From assembly GCF_014873485.1 (NCBI RefSeq), contig NZ_JADBDT010000001.1, positions 4,458,501 through 4,522,500 of the forward strand: a DNA stretch of 64,000 nt. Direction: 5' to 3'. The notes under the pieces are model-generated. The model had not been told where the DNA came from, did no database searches, and saw only the letters and a program-made list of their open reading frames with translations. The translations under genes and the position numbers were made by a program. The DNA is from Sphingopyxis sp. OAS728. Lineage in GTDB: Bacteria > Pseudomonadota > Alphaproteobacteria > Sphingomonadales > Sphingomonadaceae. Numbering within the stretch: the stretch's first letter is position 1; each line of letters begins with the position of its first letter. Positions 1 through 9,869 of the stretch are shown piece after piece.

Positions 1-1
1 G

Positions 2-3000
2 ATCGAAAACGAGGGTCTGATCAGCGGCCAGGCGGCCGCCATCATCGGTCAGTCGACGGGCGCCCTCACGATCAACAACCATGACGACGGCGAGATCGTC
101 GCCAATGGGACCGCGATCCGTTCCAACGAAGGCTCGCTGGCGCTCAACAATGCGGGGTTGATAAGCGCTGGCGCCCAGGATGCGATCGTCATCACCACGG
201 CGGACGCGGCGATCGTCAACGGCGGTCGCATCATCGGCGGCCAATATGGCATCGTCACCACGCCGACGGCCGATGGAACGGGCCGTGCCATCAACACGTC
301 GGTCACCAACAGCGGCGAGATCATTGGTCTCAATAACGACGGCATTCGCCTAGCCGGCGGCGGGAGCGTGATCAACAGCGGCTTCATCGTGGGTGTCAAT
401 GCAGGTGCGCAGGGCACGGACGGCATCTCGATGTTTGCGCATGTCGACCAGTCGAACGAAGATTATTCGGCTCACGTTACCAACGACGAGAACGGCCGCA
501 TCGAGGGTCAGCGGTTCGCAATCATCCTGTCGGGCGGCGGCGAGGTCGTGAACGCCGGGGAAATCGAGGGCGTTAATGGCGGCGTCTATGTCCAGGGGAC
601 TGCCCTCAATACAGATCCAAGCGAGGATCGCAGTGGATTGACGGCCAAGGTCGTGAACACAGGCGACATTCGCGGCACCGGCAATCTCGGCGGCAGCGGC
701 GGCGACGGCTATGGGGTTGGCTTCGGCAGCGATATGTCGAGCGCGACGCTCGAGAACAGCGGCACGATCGGCAGCGATTTTGGCGCCGGCGTCTCGCAGG
801 GATCACGTGCGGACGTAACGATTGCCAATGCCGAGGGGGGCACGATCACCGGCGGCACGTCGGGCATCTATTCCTTCGCCACGGGCACACTTGCCGTGAA
901 CAACGCCGGTGTGATCCGCGGCGAGGGCAGTTACGACGGGTTCGACGCCGCGCCCGACGCCGGCATCACGATCACCACCGCGTCGTCGAGCGTGACCAAC
1001 AGCGGGACGATCACAGGCGCGGGCGCCGGCATCACGACCGCCTATCAGTTCGACGAGGCGATCGGCGATATCGTCGGCATCGCGGTCGGCACGCAGGTGA
1101 CGAACAGCGGCACGATCCGAGGCGAATCGAACGATGGCGTGCGCCTGATTGGCGGCGGCAGCGTGAGCAACAGCGGCATTATCCGCGGCGAGGGCAGCGC
1201 GCTGGCCGACGGCATCTCGATCTATCCCTATGACGGTCAGTCGCTGGCGAACTATGTCGGAACCGTTGCGAACAGTGCCACTGGCGACATCAGCGGCACG
1301 CGGTTCGGGATCATCATGTCGGCCGGCGGCGCGGTCGACAACGCCGGCAAGATCACCGGTGAGGGGCCGGGCGGCGTTCTTATCCAGCGCGGGGCAGGGC
1401 TTGTTCAGGAAGCGGGCTTTGACGGCACGCTCACCAATAGGGGGACGATCACGGGCTCCAACGGCTATGGCGCGGTCGTCCTTGTCACCGATACCGCAAC
1501 GATCACCAACAACGGGACGATCACTGGCGCAACATCGGGCGCTGTCGTCGAAGGGCTGCAGGTCTCGCAAGATATCCCGCAGGCCGGCGCGATCACCAAT
1601 AGCGGCACGATCATCGGAAGCGGGACCTTTGGCGCTGCCGTCGCGGGCTTCCTCGATACCGCCGAAATCACCAATAGTGGCTCGATCACCGGTGCGACCG
1701 ACGGTGTAATCCTCGGTAATTTCGGGACCGCAACGCTCGTCAATACCGGCGCGATCACGGGCGGCGGCCGCGGCGTATGGGGCGATGACAGCGGCGCGAT
1801 CATACTCGACAATGCAGGCGCGATCAGCGGTGCAAGCGGCATCGCGGTCGAGCTCGGCAGCTTCGACGACCGCGTCACGCTCCGGACGGGCAGCGCGATC
1901 TCCGGCGCAGTCGACGCCGGGGGCGGTAACGACAGCCTGAGGCTTCAGGGCGACGTTCTCGAGCTGACCGAGGCACAGCAGCTTACCGAGGCCAACGGGT
2001 TCGAGACGCTCGATGTGGCGACCGGTTATTGGTCGACCGCTGGCATGGTCGGTGCGTTCGACAGCGTGACGATTGCCGAGGGCGCGTCGCTGCGGGTCAA
2101 CGAAGTCGATCTGGGAGGAGGCGACTTGTCGTCGCCCATCCTGACGCCGTCGGTTCGGACCGAAGGTTTGCTCGTCTTGAACTTCGGCACCGACGATGTG
2201 GTGTCCGATCTCGCCGACCTCACGATCGACGGGGCGGGGCAGTTGCAGCTGATCGGCGACGCCGTGTTTACCGTCGACACCGCCAACATCGCCCACACCG
2301 GGGGAACGATTGTCTCCAACGGCGGTCTCGTCCTGACCGGCCTGTTGCAAGGCGACGTGCGGACCGAAGGGACCGGCTTCTTCGAGCTGGGTGCCGGCGG
2401 TACCGAGGGCAGCTTTGCGGGCAATATCGTCAACGATGGGCGCTTCGTCTTCAATCGTTCGGACGATTATGATTTCCTCGGCGCCTTCTCGGGCAGCGGC
2501 ACCCTCGACAAGATGGGCGACGGCGCGCTGACCTTCATGGGCGACTATGCCTTCCAGGGTGTGACGAACATATTTGGGGGCTCGGTACGCATCGGCGGCA
2601 CGATCGATCCGGGCACGGAATTCGACCTTGGCGAAGGCGGCACGCTTGACATCACGGGCAAGGACCAGACGATCGGGGGCCTCGAAGGCGATACGGGGTC
2701 GAGCGTCGTGATCGGCGACAGCCAGCTCACCGTCAACCAGTCGGACAACACCGCGTTCGGCGGCGATATCTCCGGTACGGGCAGCCTGGTGAAAGAGGGC
2801 GCCGGTACGCTCAACCTCACCGGAAACAGCAGCTATACGGGCCCGACGTCGGTCAACGGCGGCACGCTTGCGGTCAATGGTTCGATCGCGTCGCCGGTGA
2901 CCGTCAACAGCGGTGGAACCCTTGGCGGCAACGGCTCCGTGGGATCGACGACCGTCGCCAGCGGCGGGACGATCGCACCGGGCAACTCGATCGGCCAGCT

Positions 3001-4348
3001 CACCGTGAACGGCGATCTCGCCTTTGCTGCCGGCTCGATCTACGAAGTCGAGGTCAACGCGGCGGGCGCCGCAGATCGCCTCGACGCGACGGGCGCCGTG
3101 ACGATCGCCAGCACGGCGAGCGTCGCGGTTCTGGCCGAGGACGGCAACTATAATCCGCGGACCGACTATGTCATTCTGACCGGCGCGAGCGGGATCAGCG
3201 GGACGTTCGGTTCGGTGACGACCGATCTCGCGTTCCTCGACCCGCTGCTGCGCTACAGTGCAAACTCGGTCACGCTGTCGCTCTATCGCAACGACGTCGA
3301 TTTCGCCGAGATCGCAATGGGCTTCAATCAGGCTAGCGTGGCGACCGCCGTTCAGGCGCTTGGCGTCGACAACCCGCTGTACGAAGCAGTGCTGGTCCAG
3401 AATGCGGCGGCTGCACAGGCGAGCTTTGGCGACCTGTCGGGCGAAATCCTCGCTAGCACGATCAGCGGCTTGACCGACGACAGCCGTCATTTGCGCAACG
3501 CCTTGATGGGTATGAAAGCACCCGAAGAGGGTGGTGCGTTCGTGTGGGGCTCGGCCTTTGGTGGCTGGGGCGAGTTTGACGCAGCGCGCGGCAATTACGC
3601 GATGGACACCGATCACAAGGGATTGGTCGCGGGCGTTGGTTTTGGCGGCAACGGCTTCGCCGCAGCGCTTTCGGCGGGTATTGGCGGATCGGACTTCCGC
3701 TTCGGCGGGCGCAGCGACCATGCGGATGTCGAAAGCAAATATCTGGCTGCCCACGCCACTTATGGCGCGGAGGGCGGTCTGCGCGCTACGATCGGGGTCA
3801 GCTATGCCTGGCACGAAATCGATACGACCCGCGCCATCAGTGTCGCGCCACTCGCGCAAACGCTGACGTCAAAGCATGACGCCGATACGCTGCAGATCTT
3901 TGGCGAGTTGGGTTATGACATCGTCGCCGGCAATACGGCGATCACGCCCTTTGCCCGACTGGCGCATGTCGATACCGGCAGCGACGCTTTCGCCGAAACC
4001 GGCGGCAATGCGGCGCTCACCGTCGCGAAGGGCGATCAGAAGACGACGTTCGTCAGCCTTGGCGGGCGTGCGCAGTTCAACGCCGGTCAGCCGGGCTTCC
4101 AGCCCTATATGTCGGCCGCCTGGAACCTCGCCCTTAACGATCGCAGCGCGCCGGTCGTGTCGCGGTTCACCTCCGGCGGACCGGCGTTTGGCATCCTCGG
4201 CGCGGCTATCCCGAAGAACTCGGCCGAGGTCGAAGCCGGATTTGAATTTGTCACAGGCTCGTTCCGCCTTGGGGCCGCTTATACCGGCACCTTGGCATCG
4301 GACCGCAGCTCTCATGGGGCAAGGGTTACTGCACGTATCGCCTTCTGA
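2..4348 (+). CDS. Autotransporter with NSG-repeat passenger, 5' truncated by window edge
   Basis: The frame is open from base 2, so the start and signal peptide lie outside the window. The passenger holds about 17 imperfect repeats of the form xTNSGTITG or xxNAGxIxG, followed by autotransporter-associated strand repeats (around 2770-2960: GTGSLVKEGAGTLNLTG and SVNGGTLAVNG). From about 3510 to the end lies a roughly 280-residue beta-barrel domain rich in alternating Gly and aromatic residues, ending in the C-terminal Phe (ARIAF) typical of outer-membrane barrels. This is a type V secretion protein whose passenger would form a beta-helix at the cell surface, as in adhesin-like autotransporters. 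A terminator follows 34 bases after the stop. The ligand cannot be read from the sequence. Confidence 0.9.
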   Translation: MENEGLISGQAAAIIGQSTGALTINNHDDGEIVANGTAIRSNEGSLALNNAGLISAGAQDAIVITTADAAIVNGGRIIGGQYGIVTTPTADGTGRAINTSVTNSGEIIGLNNDGIRLAGGGSVINSGFIVGVNAGAQGTDGISMFAHVDQSNEDYSAHVTNDENGRIEGQRFAIILSGGGEVVNAGEIEGVNGGVYVQGTALNTDPSEDRSGLTAKVVNTGDIRGTGNLGGSGGDGYGVGFGSDMSSATLENSGTIGSDFGAGVSQGSRADVTIANAEGGTITGGTSGIYSFATGTLAVNNAGVIRGEGSYDGFDAAPDAGITITTASSSVTNSGTITGAGAGITTAYQFDEAIGDIVGIAVGTQVTNSGTIRGESNDGVRLIGGGSVSNSGIIRGEGSALADGISIYPYDGQSLANYVGTVANSATGDISGTRFGIIMSAGGAVDNAGKITGEGPGGVLIQRGAGLVQEAGFDGTLTNRGTITGSNGYGAVVLVTDTATITNNGTITGATSGAVVEGLQVSQDIPQAGAITNSGTIIGSGTFGAAVAGFLDTAEITNSGSITGATDGVILGNFGTATLVNTGAITGGGRGVWGDDSGAIILDNAGAISGASGIAVELGSFDDRVTLRTGSAISGAVDAGGGNDSLRLQGDVLELTEAQQLTEANGFETLDVATGYWSTAGMVGAFDSVTIAEGASLRVNEVDLGGGDLSSPILTPSVRTEGLLVLNFGTDDVVSDLADLTIDGAGQLQLIGDAVFTVDTANIAHTGGTIVSNGGLVLTGLLQGDVRTEGTGFFELGAGGTEGSFAGNIVNDGRFVFNRSDDYDFLGAFSGSGTLDKMGDGALTFMGDYAFQGVTNIFGGSVRIGGTIDPGTEFDLGEGGTLDITGKDQTIGGLEGDTGSSVVIGDSQLTVNQSDNTAFGGDISGTGSLVKEGAGTLNLTGNSSYTGPTSVNGGTLAVNGSIASPVTVNSGGTLGGNGSVGSTTVASGGTIAPGNSIGQLTVNGDLAFAAGSIYEVEVNAAGAADRLDATGAVTIASTASVAVLAEDGNYNPRTDYVILTGASGISGTFGSVTTDLAFLDPLLRYSANSVTLSLYRNDVDFAEIAMGFNQASVATAVQALGVDNPLYEAVLVQNAAAAQASFGDLSGEILASTISGLTDDSRHLRNALMGMKAPEEGGAFVWGSAFGGWGEFDAARGNYAMDTDHKGLVAGVGFGGNGFAAALSAGIGGSDFRFGGRSDHADVESKYLAAHATYGAEGGLRATIGVSYAWHEIDTTRAISVAPLAQTLTSKHDADTLQIFGELGYDIVAGNTAITPFARLAHVDTGSDAFAETGGNAALTVAKGDQKTTFVSLGGRAQFNAGQPGFQPYMSAAWNLALNDRSAPVVSRFTSGGPAFGILGAAIPKNSAEVEAGFEFVTGSFRLGAAYTGTLASDRSSHGARVTARIAF

Positions 4349-4381
4349 TTAGCGACCCGTCGGAAGAGCGAAACGCGCGGT

Positions 4382-4422
4382 ATGAGGCCGAGGAGACATT
4401 CGTCACCTCGGCCTCATTTTTT
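4382..4422 (+). terminator. Rho-independent terminator of the autotransporter gene
   Basis: A perfect 12-bp stem (4382-4393 with 4406-4417) encloses a 12-nt loop and is followed by a run of six T. It lies just after the autotransporter stop codon. Confidence 0.85.
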
Positions 4423-4793
4423 GCTACATTATTTGCATCGGCCCAAGATTGCGGAACGGCGGGTCACTGGCTTCGATGTTGCGGGCGGCATGCGTCTGCA
4501 AAGGAGTAGCACCTGGTCCGCATAGATGGCGGCCGTGCCCGCGCCGGCGAAAGCGATCGGTTTGGTTATGTCGCCATAATGCACGGAATTTGAGAAGGCT
4601 GCTTCTCGATGCGCCGCTGGCCCGGCGTGCGCGGCAGGCTGGTCCGTTGACGGGCCGCTCCTTCAAGGGGCACCATTCGCTGCCGCGCGCCGTTCGCACA
4701 TTGCGTCCTCTTCTCCCGTTCCCTGGCCGTGAGCGGAACAATCCCGCGCGCTTCCGGTTTTTTAACGGCAACTTACCGACAGCGGAGAGTTTG
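4423..4793. other. Gene-free stretch upstream of the Crp/Fnr gene
   Basis: No coding sequence is convincing here. The reading frame of the Crp/Fnr gene stays open back to 4449, but that part is Arg-rich, lacks family similarity and has no ribosome binding site. The stretch presumably carries the promoter of the regulator; no clear operator was seen. Confidence 0.4.
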
Positions 4794-5588
4794 ATGAGCA
4801 ATGCGCCGCACGTCCCATGGATGGAGTATCACGCCGACGCATTGAAGCTTGGCCCGCTCAGCATCTTTATCCAGAAGCTGCTCAATCGCAGTCCTTTGTC
4901 TTCAAGCGACCAGCGTGCCATCGCGGCCCTGCCGCACAGGATGCAGAGCGTCGACGCGGACACGGACATATTGAGCGAAGGCGATCATGTTGGTCAGTGC
5001 CCGATCCTGCTCGACGGACTAGTGTATCGCTCCAAGGTCGCAGCCGAGGGCGGCCGGCAAATTGTCGCGTTGAAGATCCCGGGCGACATACTCGATTTTC
5101 AGTCTGCTTATCTGCGACAGGCCGATCACGACATCCGCAGCCTGACATCTGCGACCCTCGCGTTTGTGGCTCTCGGCGATCTGGAGAAACTGGTACTCTC
5201 GAGGCCGGCGATCGCCCGTGCGTTCGTCGTCGACACCTTGCTCGAGGGATCGATTGCGCGCGAATGGCTTTTGAATGTCGGTCGGCGCGATGCGGAAGCG
5301 CGGCTCGCGCACCTGCTTTGCGAGATTTTCTGTCGTATCGGCGAAATCGCGGGGCTTCCGGTGCCGGATCTCGACGTGCCGTTGAAACAGGAGCAACTCG
5401 CCGACCTTCTCGGATTGACGCCGGTGCATATCAACAGAATGCTCAAGCGTCTCGAAGAGAAGGGCGCGGTCGTGCGCGTCGGCAGACGTACGCGCGTGAG
5501 CAATCTCTCGACATTGAGGAGTATTTCGGGATTTTCCGATACATATCTGCACCGGCAGAATCTCTATGAATCATATTCGCCGGCTTAG
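4794..5588 (+). CDS. Crp/Fnr-family transcriptional regulator
   Basis: A 264-residue protein with an N-terminal cyclic-nucleotide-binding-like beta-roll (about residues 30-140, DADTDILSEGDHVGQCPILLDGLVYRSK) and a C-terminal winged helix (LKQEQLADLLGLTPVHINRMLKRLEEKG, about residues 195-225). I chose ATG 4794 because GGAG lies 8 bases upstream and the fold begins soon after; the open frame starts further upstream without support. No Fnr-type cysteine cluster is seen, so the signal is not obviously oxygen. It is followed, after 230 bases, by a hybrid sensor kinase in the same orientation. Target genes are unknown. Confidence 0.88.
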   Translation: MSNAPHVPWMEYHADALKLGPLSIFIQKLLNRSPLSSSDQRAIAALPHRMQSVDADTDILSEGDHVGQCPILLDGLVYRSKVAAEGGRQIVALKIPGDILDFQSAYLRQADHDIRSLTSATLAFVALGDLEKLVLSRPAIARAFVVDTLLEGSIAREWLLNVGRRDAEARLAHLLCEIFCRIGEIAGLPVPDLDVPLKQEQLADLLGLTPVHINRMLKRLEEKGAVVRVGRRTRVSNLSTLRSISGFSDTYLHRQNLYESYSPA

Positions 5589-5820
5589 GAAATGACATAC
5601 AGGTCCGGGTTTCAAGGCGATGGATCGGTACGGCTTCCTCTTTGACACGATACCGGGCGAAGGCGCATCGCGCGCCAATTTCGGCGGCGATGCCGCGTGG
5701 ATCCCGGCGTGGACCTTGCGTCATCCCCCATGGAGCCCGGCGCGCAAGCGGTGAGGCGAAGCGATGGGGCAGCATCCAAATCGGCGGGCACGCGTTAGGC
5801 GGGAAGCAAAAGGGGTATGA

Positions 5821-8664
5821 ATGCAAACGCTCGAAGATGAACTCTCCGATATCTTTCCGGGGCAAAGTGAAATGGCCGCGGTGATGCGAGCACATGACTG
5901 GGGATCGACATCGCTTGGAGATCCCCGCGGCTGGCCCGAGGCGCTCAAGATTCCGCTCTCGATGCTCCTGACCTCGAAATTCGAAATGTGGCTCGGCTGG
6001 GGACCCGATCTCAATTTCTTTTACAACGATGCCTATATTCCGACGCTGGGAATCAAGCATCCGGACATGCTCGGGAAGCCGTTTCGCGAAGTATGGTCGG
6101 AAGTTTACGACGAGGTCGCGGGCCAGGTCGGCCGCGTACGGGCAGGCGAGGCGACATGGAATGCGGAACTGCTTCTCCTGCTCGAACGAAGCGGATTTCC
6201 CGAAGAAACATATCACAGCTTCTCCTATAGTCCGCTGTACGAAAGCGACGGGAGCGTCGGCGGGCTCCTCTGCGTGGTCACGGAGGACACGGCGCGGGTC
6301 ATCGCGCGGCGGCGTATGGAGACATTGCAGACACTGGGTGCGTCGCTCGCGAACGCTGGCGACCGGCCCTCGGTCATGAAAGCCGTCTACACCGCGCTGG
6401 CAAGCAATCGCCGCGACTTTCCGTTTGTCGCACTCGATATCGAGGGCGCGGAAGACGGCGCAGGGCCGCAGCTGATCGCCGCCGCTCGCGTATCACCCGC
6501 CGAGTTTACAGAGGCGGGATCGACCGTCGACCTGCCGCAGGCCGCGGGACTGCCGCGCGGCGACTGGGATCTCGACCCGAAAAAGGCTGTCGCGATGGCC
6601 ATTCCGGGTCCGGCGGGCCGCGAGAAGCTCGGGTCGTTGCTCCTTGGCCTCAATCCTTATCGCGGCGAAGACGACACCATCCTCGATCTCGCGCGCCTCA
6701 TCGCGTCGCAAATCGGCGGAGCGCTCGCCAATGTCGCCGCGCTCGAGGTCGAGCGCCGCCGCGCGGATCGCATCTGGAGCGTATCACGCGATCTGATGGT
6801 CGTGGTCGATGGCGAGGGAAAATTTCATTCGGTCAGCCCGTCCTGGACGCGCATCCTTGGACACGCGCCCCAGGATGTCGTCGGGCGCGTTTTTGCCGAC
6901 TTTATGCACCCTGAGGACGTTGCGCCGAGCCGCGCGGCGCTCGATCGCGCGATGAGCGGCGGAGATCTCACCAATTATGAGAATCGTCTCCACGCACTCG
7001 ACGGGAGCTACCGCCGGATCGAATGGCACACGACCCTCGAGGAGGGGCTGGTCTTTGCCTATGGCCGCGACGTAACCGAGAGGCGGCAGGTCGAGGAAGC
7101 GCTCAATAACAGCCAGGAGCAGTTCCGGCATCTTGTCCAAGGCGTGACCGACTACGCGATCTACATGCTCGATCTCGATGGCAATGTCTCGAGCTGGAAC
7201 GAAGGCGCACGCCGGATCAAGGGTTATGAACCCCAAGAGATCATCGGCGAACATTTCTCCCGATTCTATACCGAAGAGGATCGCGCCAACGGCGAACCCG
7301 CGCGGGCGCTCGAGACGGCACGGGACGAGGGACGGTTTCTTGCCGAGGGATGGCGGGTGCGCAAGGACGGCGAGCGCTTCAGGGCGAGCGTCGTGATCGA
7401 CGCGATCCGGGACGATGAGGGCAGGCCGATCGGCTTTGCGAAGATCACCCGGGACATCACCGAGCGCGAACTGGCGCAGCAGGAACTCGAAGCCGCCCGC
7501 GAAACGCTGTTCCAGTCGCAGAAGATGGAAGCGATCGGTCAGCTCACGGGGGGCGTTGCGCACGACTTCAACAATCTGCTGATGGCGGTTCTGAGCAGCC
7601 TCGACCTGCTGCGCAAACGTCTTCCCGACGATCCCCTTGCCGAGCGTTTTCTCAACAACGCGATCGAGGGAGCAAAGCGTGGCGCCACCCTAACACAGCG
7701 TATGCTTGCCTTCGCCCGGCGGCAGCAACTTGACGTCCATTCAATCGATCTTACGCAGCTTCTCTCGGGCATGAGCGACCTTGTGCAGCGATCGATCGGG
7801 CCGGAATGGCCGATATCGACGGGCTTTCCGCTCAAGCTGCCGGCAGTGCGCGCAGACGGCAACCAGCTCGAGATGGCGCTACTCAACCTCATCGTAAACG
7901 CGCGCGATGCCAGCCCGTCGGGCGGCAAGATCAAGATATCGGCGGACGTACACGCGCTGCGTGACGGCGCCGTGGAAGGACTTCCCGCGGGCAGCTACGT
8001 CCGCCTTGTCGTGAAGGACCAGGGCTCGGGCATGGACGCGGAGACATTGCGGCGCGCGACCGAACCCTTCTTCACAACGAAGGGCGTCGGCAAGGGGACC
8101 GGCCTCGGCCTGCCGATGGTCCATGGGATGACGCGTCAGATCGGCGGGTCGTTCGAACTTCAAAGCCGGCCCGGCGAGGGCGCCAGCGCCATTCTCTGGC
8201 TTCCGGTGGACGAAGCGCAGCCTGTGGTGTCGCAGCCCGTCACCGAAGAAGACAGCGTGCCCGCCGCGGAGCGGCGTCTGAAGATCCTCGCGGTCGATGA
8301 CGACGCGCTTGTTCTTATGAATACCGCGGCGCTCCTCGAAGATCTTGGACATGAAGCCATTGAAGCGGATTCAGCCGCACAGGCACTGGAAATTATTCTG
8401 GAACGCGAGGACATCGACCTCGTCATCACGGATCAGGCGATGCCCGACATGACCGGAGTAGAGTTGATTACCTCGATGCAGCCGAAACGGGCGTCCGTTC
8501 CCGTCATCATCGCAAGCGGCTATGGGGAGGGCGTGGAAGTTCCCGGACGCGACGTCATCCACTTGAGCAAGCCGTTCAGTCAGAAGCAGCTGGCGAAGGC
8601 GATCGACGCTGCGGCCGGCTCGGCGCCGCTGGCGCCCAGGTTCGGTTCGAAACCGAGCGACTAA
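5821..8664 (+). CDS. Hybrid sensor histidine kinase, PAS-GAF-PAS-PAS-HisKA-HATPase-REC
   Basis: A 947-residue soluble two-component protein. In order: a PAS-like sensor (about 20-150), a GAF-like stretch (about 170-300), two PAS domains (about 315-425 and 435-550), HisKA with the phospho-acceptor His581 in GQLTGGVAHDFNNLL, a HATPase domain with N and G boxes (NLIVNARDAS, GTGLGLPMV), and a receiver domain with Asp871 (VITDQAMPD). No membrane segment is present, so it senses a cytoplasmic cue such as light, redox or a ligand; there is no NCR(F)xRFL-type LOV cysteine motif that I can see. AAAAGGGG precedes the ATG. The missing output partner may be one of the single-domain regulators elsewhere. 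Confidence 0.9.
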   Translation: MQTLEDELSDIFPGQSEMAAVMRAHDWGSTSLGDPRGWPEALKIPLSMLLTSKFEMWLGWGPDLNFFYNDAYIPTLGIKHPDMLGKPFREVWSEVYDEVAGQVGRVRAGEATWNAELLLLLERSGFPEETYHSFSYSPLYESDGSVGGLLCVVTEDTARVIARRRMETLQTLGASLANAGDRPSVMKAVYTALASNRRDFPFVALDIEGAEDGAGPQLIAAARVSPAEFTEAGSTVDLPQAAGLPRGDWDLDPKKAVAMAIPGPAGREKLGSLLLGLNPYRGEDDTILDLARLIASQIGGALANVAALEVERRRADRIWSVSRDLMVVVDGEGKFHSVSPSWTRILGHAPQDVVGRVFADFMHPEDVAPSRAALDRAMSGGDLTNYENRLHALDGSYRRIEWHTTLEEGLVFAYGRDVTERRQVEEALNNSQEQFRHLVQGVTDYAIYMLDLDGNVSSWNEGARRIKGYEPQEIIGEHFSRFYTEEDRANGEPARALETARDEGRFLAEGWRVRKDGERFRASVVIDAIRDDEGRPIGFAKITRDITERELAQQELEAARETLFQSQKMEAIGQLTGGVAHDFNNLLMAVLSSLDLLRKRLPDDPLAERFLNNAIEGAKRGATLTQRMLAFARRQQLDVHSIDLTQLLSGMSDLVQRSIGPEWPISTGFPLKLPAVRADGNQLEMALLNLIVNARDASPSGGKIKISADVHALRDGAVEGLPAGSYVRLVVKDQGSGMDAETLRRATEPFFTTKGVGKGTGLGLPMVHGMTRQIGGSFELQSRPGEGASAILWLPVDEAQPVVSQPVTEEDSVPAAERRLKILAVDDDALVLMNTAALLEDLGHEAIEADSAAQALEIILEREDIDLVITDQAMPDMTGVELITSMQPKRASVPVIIASGYGEGVEVPGRDVIHLSKPFSQKQLAKAIDAAAGSAPLAPRFGSKPSD

Positions 8665-8769
8665 TATAGATCGATGCAAGCGCCGCAATGCATGCCTATG
8701 GCGCGCGTTCTGATTCTCGCTGCGCCGGGTGCCGGGGGGCTCCTGGTGCATGGCTGGAGAGCACAGGAT

Positions 8770-8798
8770 GGGCTTCGCCGCGAGGCGGAGCCCTTTTC
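8770..8798 (+). terminator. Terminator-like hairpin after the hybrid kinase
   Basis: A 10-bp stem with one G-T pair (8770-8779 with 8784-8793) and a GCGA tetraloop is followed by TTTTCTT. It lies 105 bases after the kinase stop. Confidence 0.7.
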
Positions 8799-9415
8799 TT
8801 CAGCGGCAGCAACCTGACCCGCCGATGTTTGCCCAGTGGTTTCGCGGGACCGAGGACCAGATGGGCTGCAATCGCCTGGAGCAAATGCCGGCAAGCCACT
8901 CGTGCGTGGCGGCAAAGCGGTTCTCCCTCAAGCGAAAGCGTAGCACATGTCGCGGTTTCGGGCGATGGATGACCAGACGGCGGTAGCGCCGCCGTTCGCT
9001 GCGGGCGCGATTTGCTTTAACTTCGGCGATCAGGCGGCGGTTTAAAAACGCCCGTCGATGGGCTTCGCGGCGTTCGGCTCGCATCATTTTCCGTGCTGCC
9101 CGGCAGTGTCTTTTATCCTATCGGCACAGTCTGCGGCTGACTCAAGATCCTTTCCCGCGCCTTCGACCGTGTTGAACGGATGAGCGCCGTGGTGATGGCG
9201 AAACCTCTTTAGAAGCGTTTTCATTCTCTCTATCACTCTCGGACGGTGTCGCGCGCCGCGCCAAGTTTGGAAAGCGATCATGGTTTGCGGGCGCGGCGCC
9301 GCGAAGGACCCGCCGATCAATAGACTCGGTCCACCGCAAATTCGGGACCGCTCGGTTGCGGCCGGCGGCATCGCGTTCATAGGGTCTCCCCATCGATCAG
9401 ATTTTGGGGAATAAA
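8799..9415. other. Gene-free stretch between kinase and small exported protein
   Basis: Several short open frames exist on both strands, but all are Arg-rich and without a ribosome binding site or recognisable family. I see no RNA gene, repeat or mobile element here. Confidence 0.4.
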
Positions 9416-9826
9416 ATGTCCGGTTTCAAATCCGCCGTTCTGCTCGGTGCGCTGTTCGGCCTCGCGCACCCCGCTGCGGCGGGCGCGCAAGACGTCGCCG
9501 TCGAAGGCAATCTTGTCCGGGCGCAGGGGCATTGGGGCGGCGAATTGGGTCTCGGCTACAGCCTCCACGCGGGGCCGATCACGCTGCGTCCGATCGGCGG
9601 GTTGCTGATCCATTCCGACAATGACGAGCGCGAGGTGAAACCCTATGCCAAGGCCGAGGCGACGGTGACGATCCCGGCGCTCGCCGAAGTCGGCGCGGGG
9701 GCGCGGATCAGCGGCGACCGCACGCGCATCTATGGCACGGCGGCATTCGACCTGCTTCCGAAGCTGAAGCTCAAGGGCAATCTTGGCGACCATTATGCCG
9801 CGATCGGGATCCTGGGGCAGTTCTGA
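9416..9826 (+). CDS. Small exported protein of unknown function
   Basis: A 136-residue protein with an N-terminal signal peptide (hydrophobic residues about 7-20, cleavage after AAAGA) and a mature part of alternating short beta-like stretches and Gly (GELGLGYSL, ITLRPIGGLLIH, KAEATVTIPAL). This pattern suggests a small beta-rich envelope protein. The start at 9416 is set by TTGGGGAA about 6 bases upstream. It stands alone, facing a Fic-like remnant on the other strand. I do not recognise a named family. Confidence 0.65.
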   Translation: MSGFKSAVLLGALFGLAHPAAAGAQDVAVEGNLVRAQGHWGGELGLGYSLHAGPITLRPIGGLLIHSDNDEREVKPYAKAEATVTIPALAEVGAGARISGDRTRIYGTAAFDLLPKLKLKGNLGDHYAAIGILGQF

Positions 9827-9869
9827 TTTTTCGATCCGGACGGGGCAAGACGGACGCGGCGACGCTTTT

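Noticed and set aside
803..3859. A 1018-residue open frame on the minus strand opposite the autotransporter
   Set aside because: It mirrors the codon pattern of the repeated passenger gene, is rich in Arg, Asp and Ala without any family, and has no ribosome binding site.
8800..9087. A 95-residue Arg-rich minus-strand frame
   Set aside because: No ribosome binding site or known domain; the region looks non-coding.
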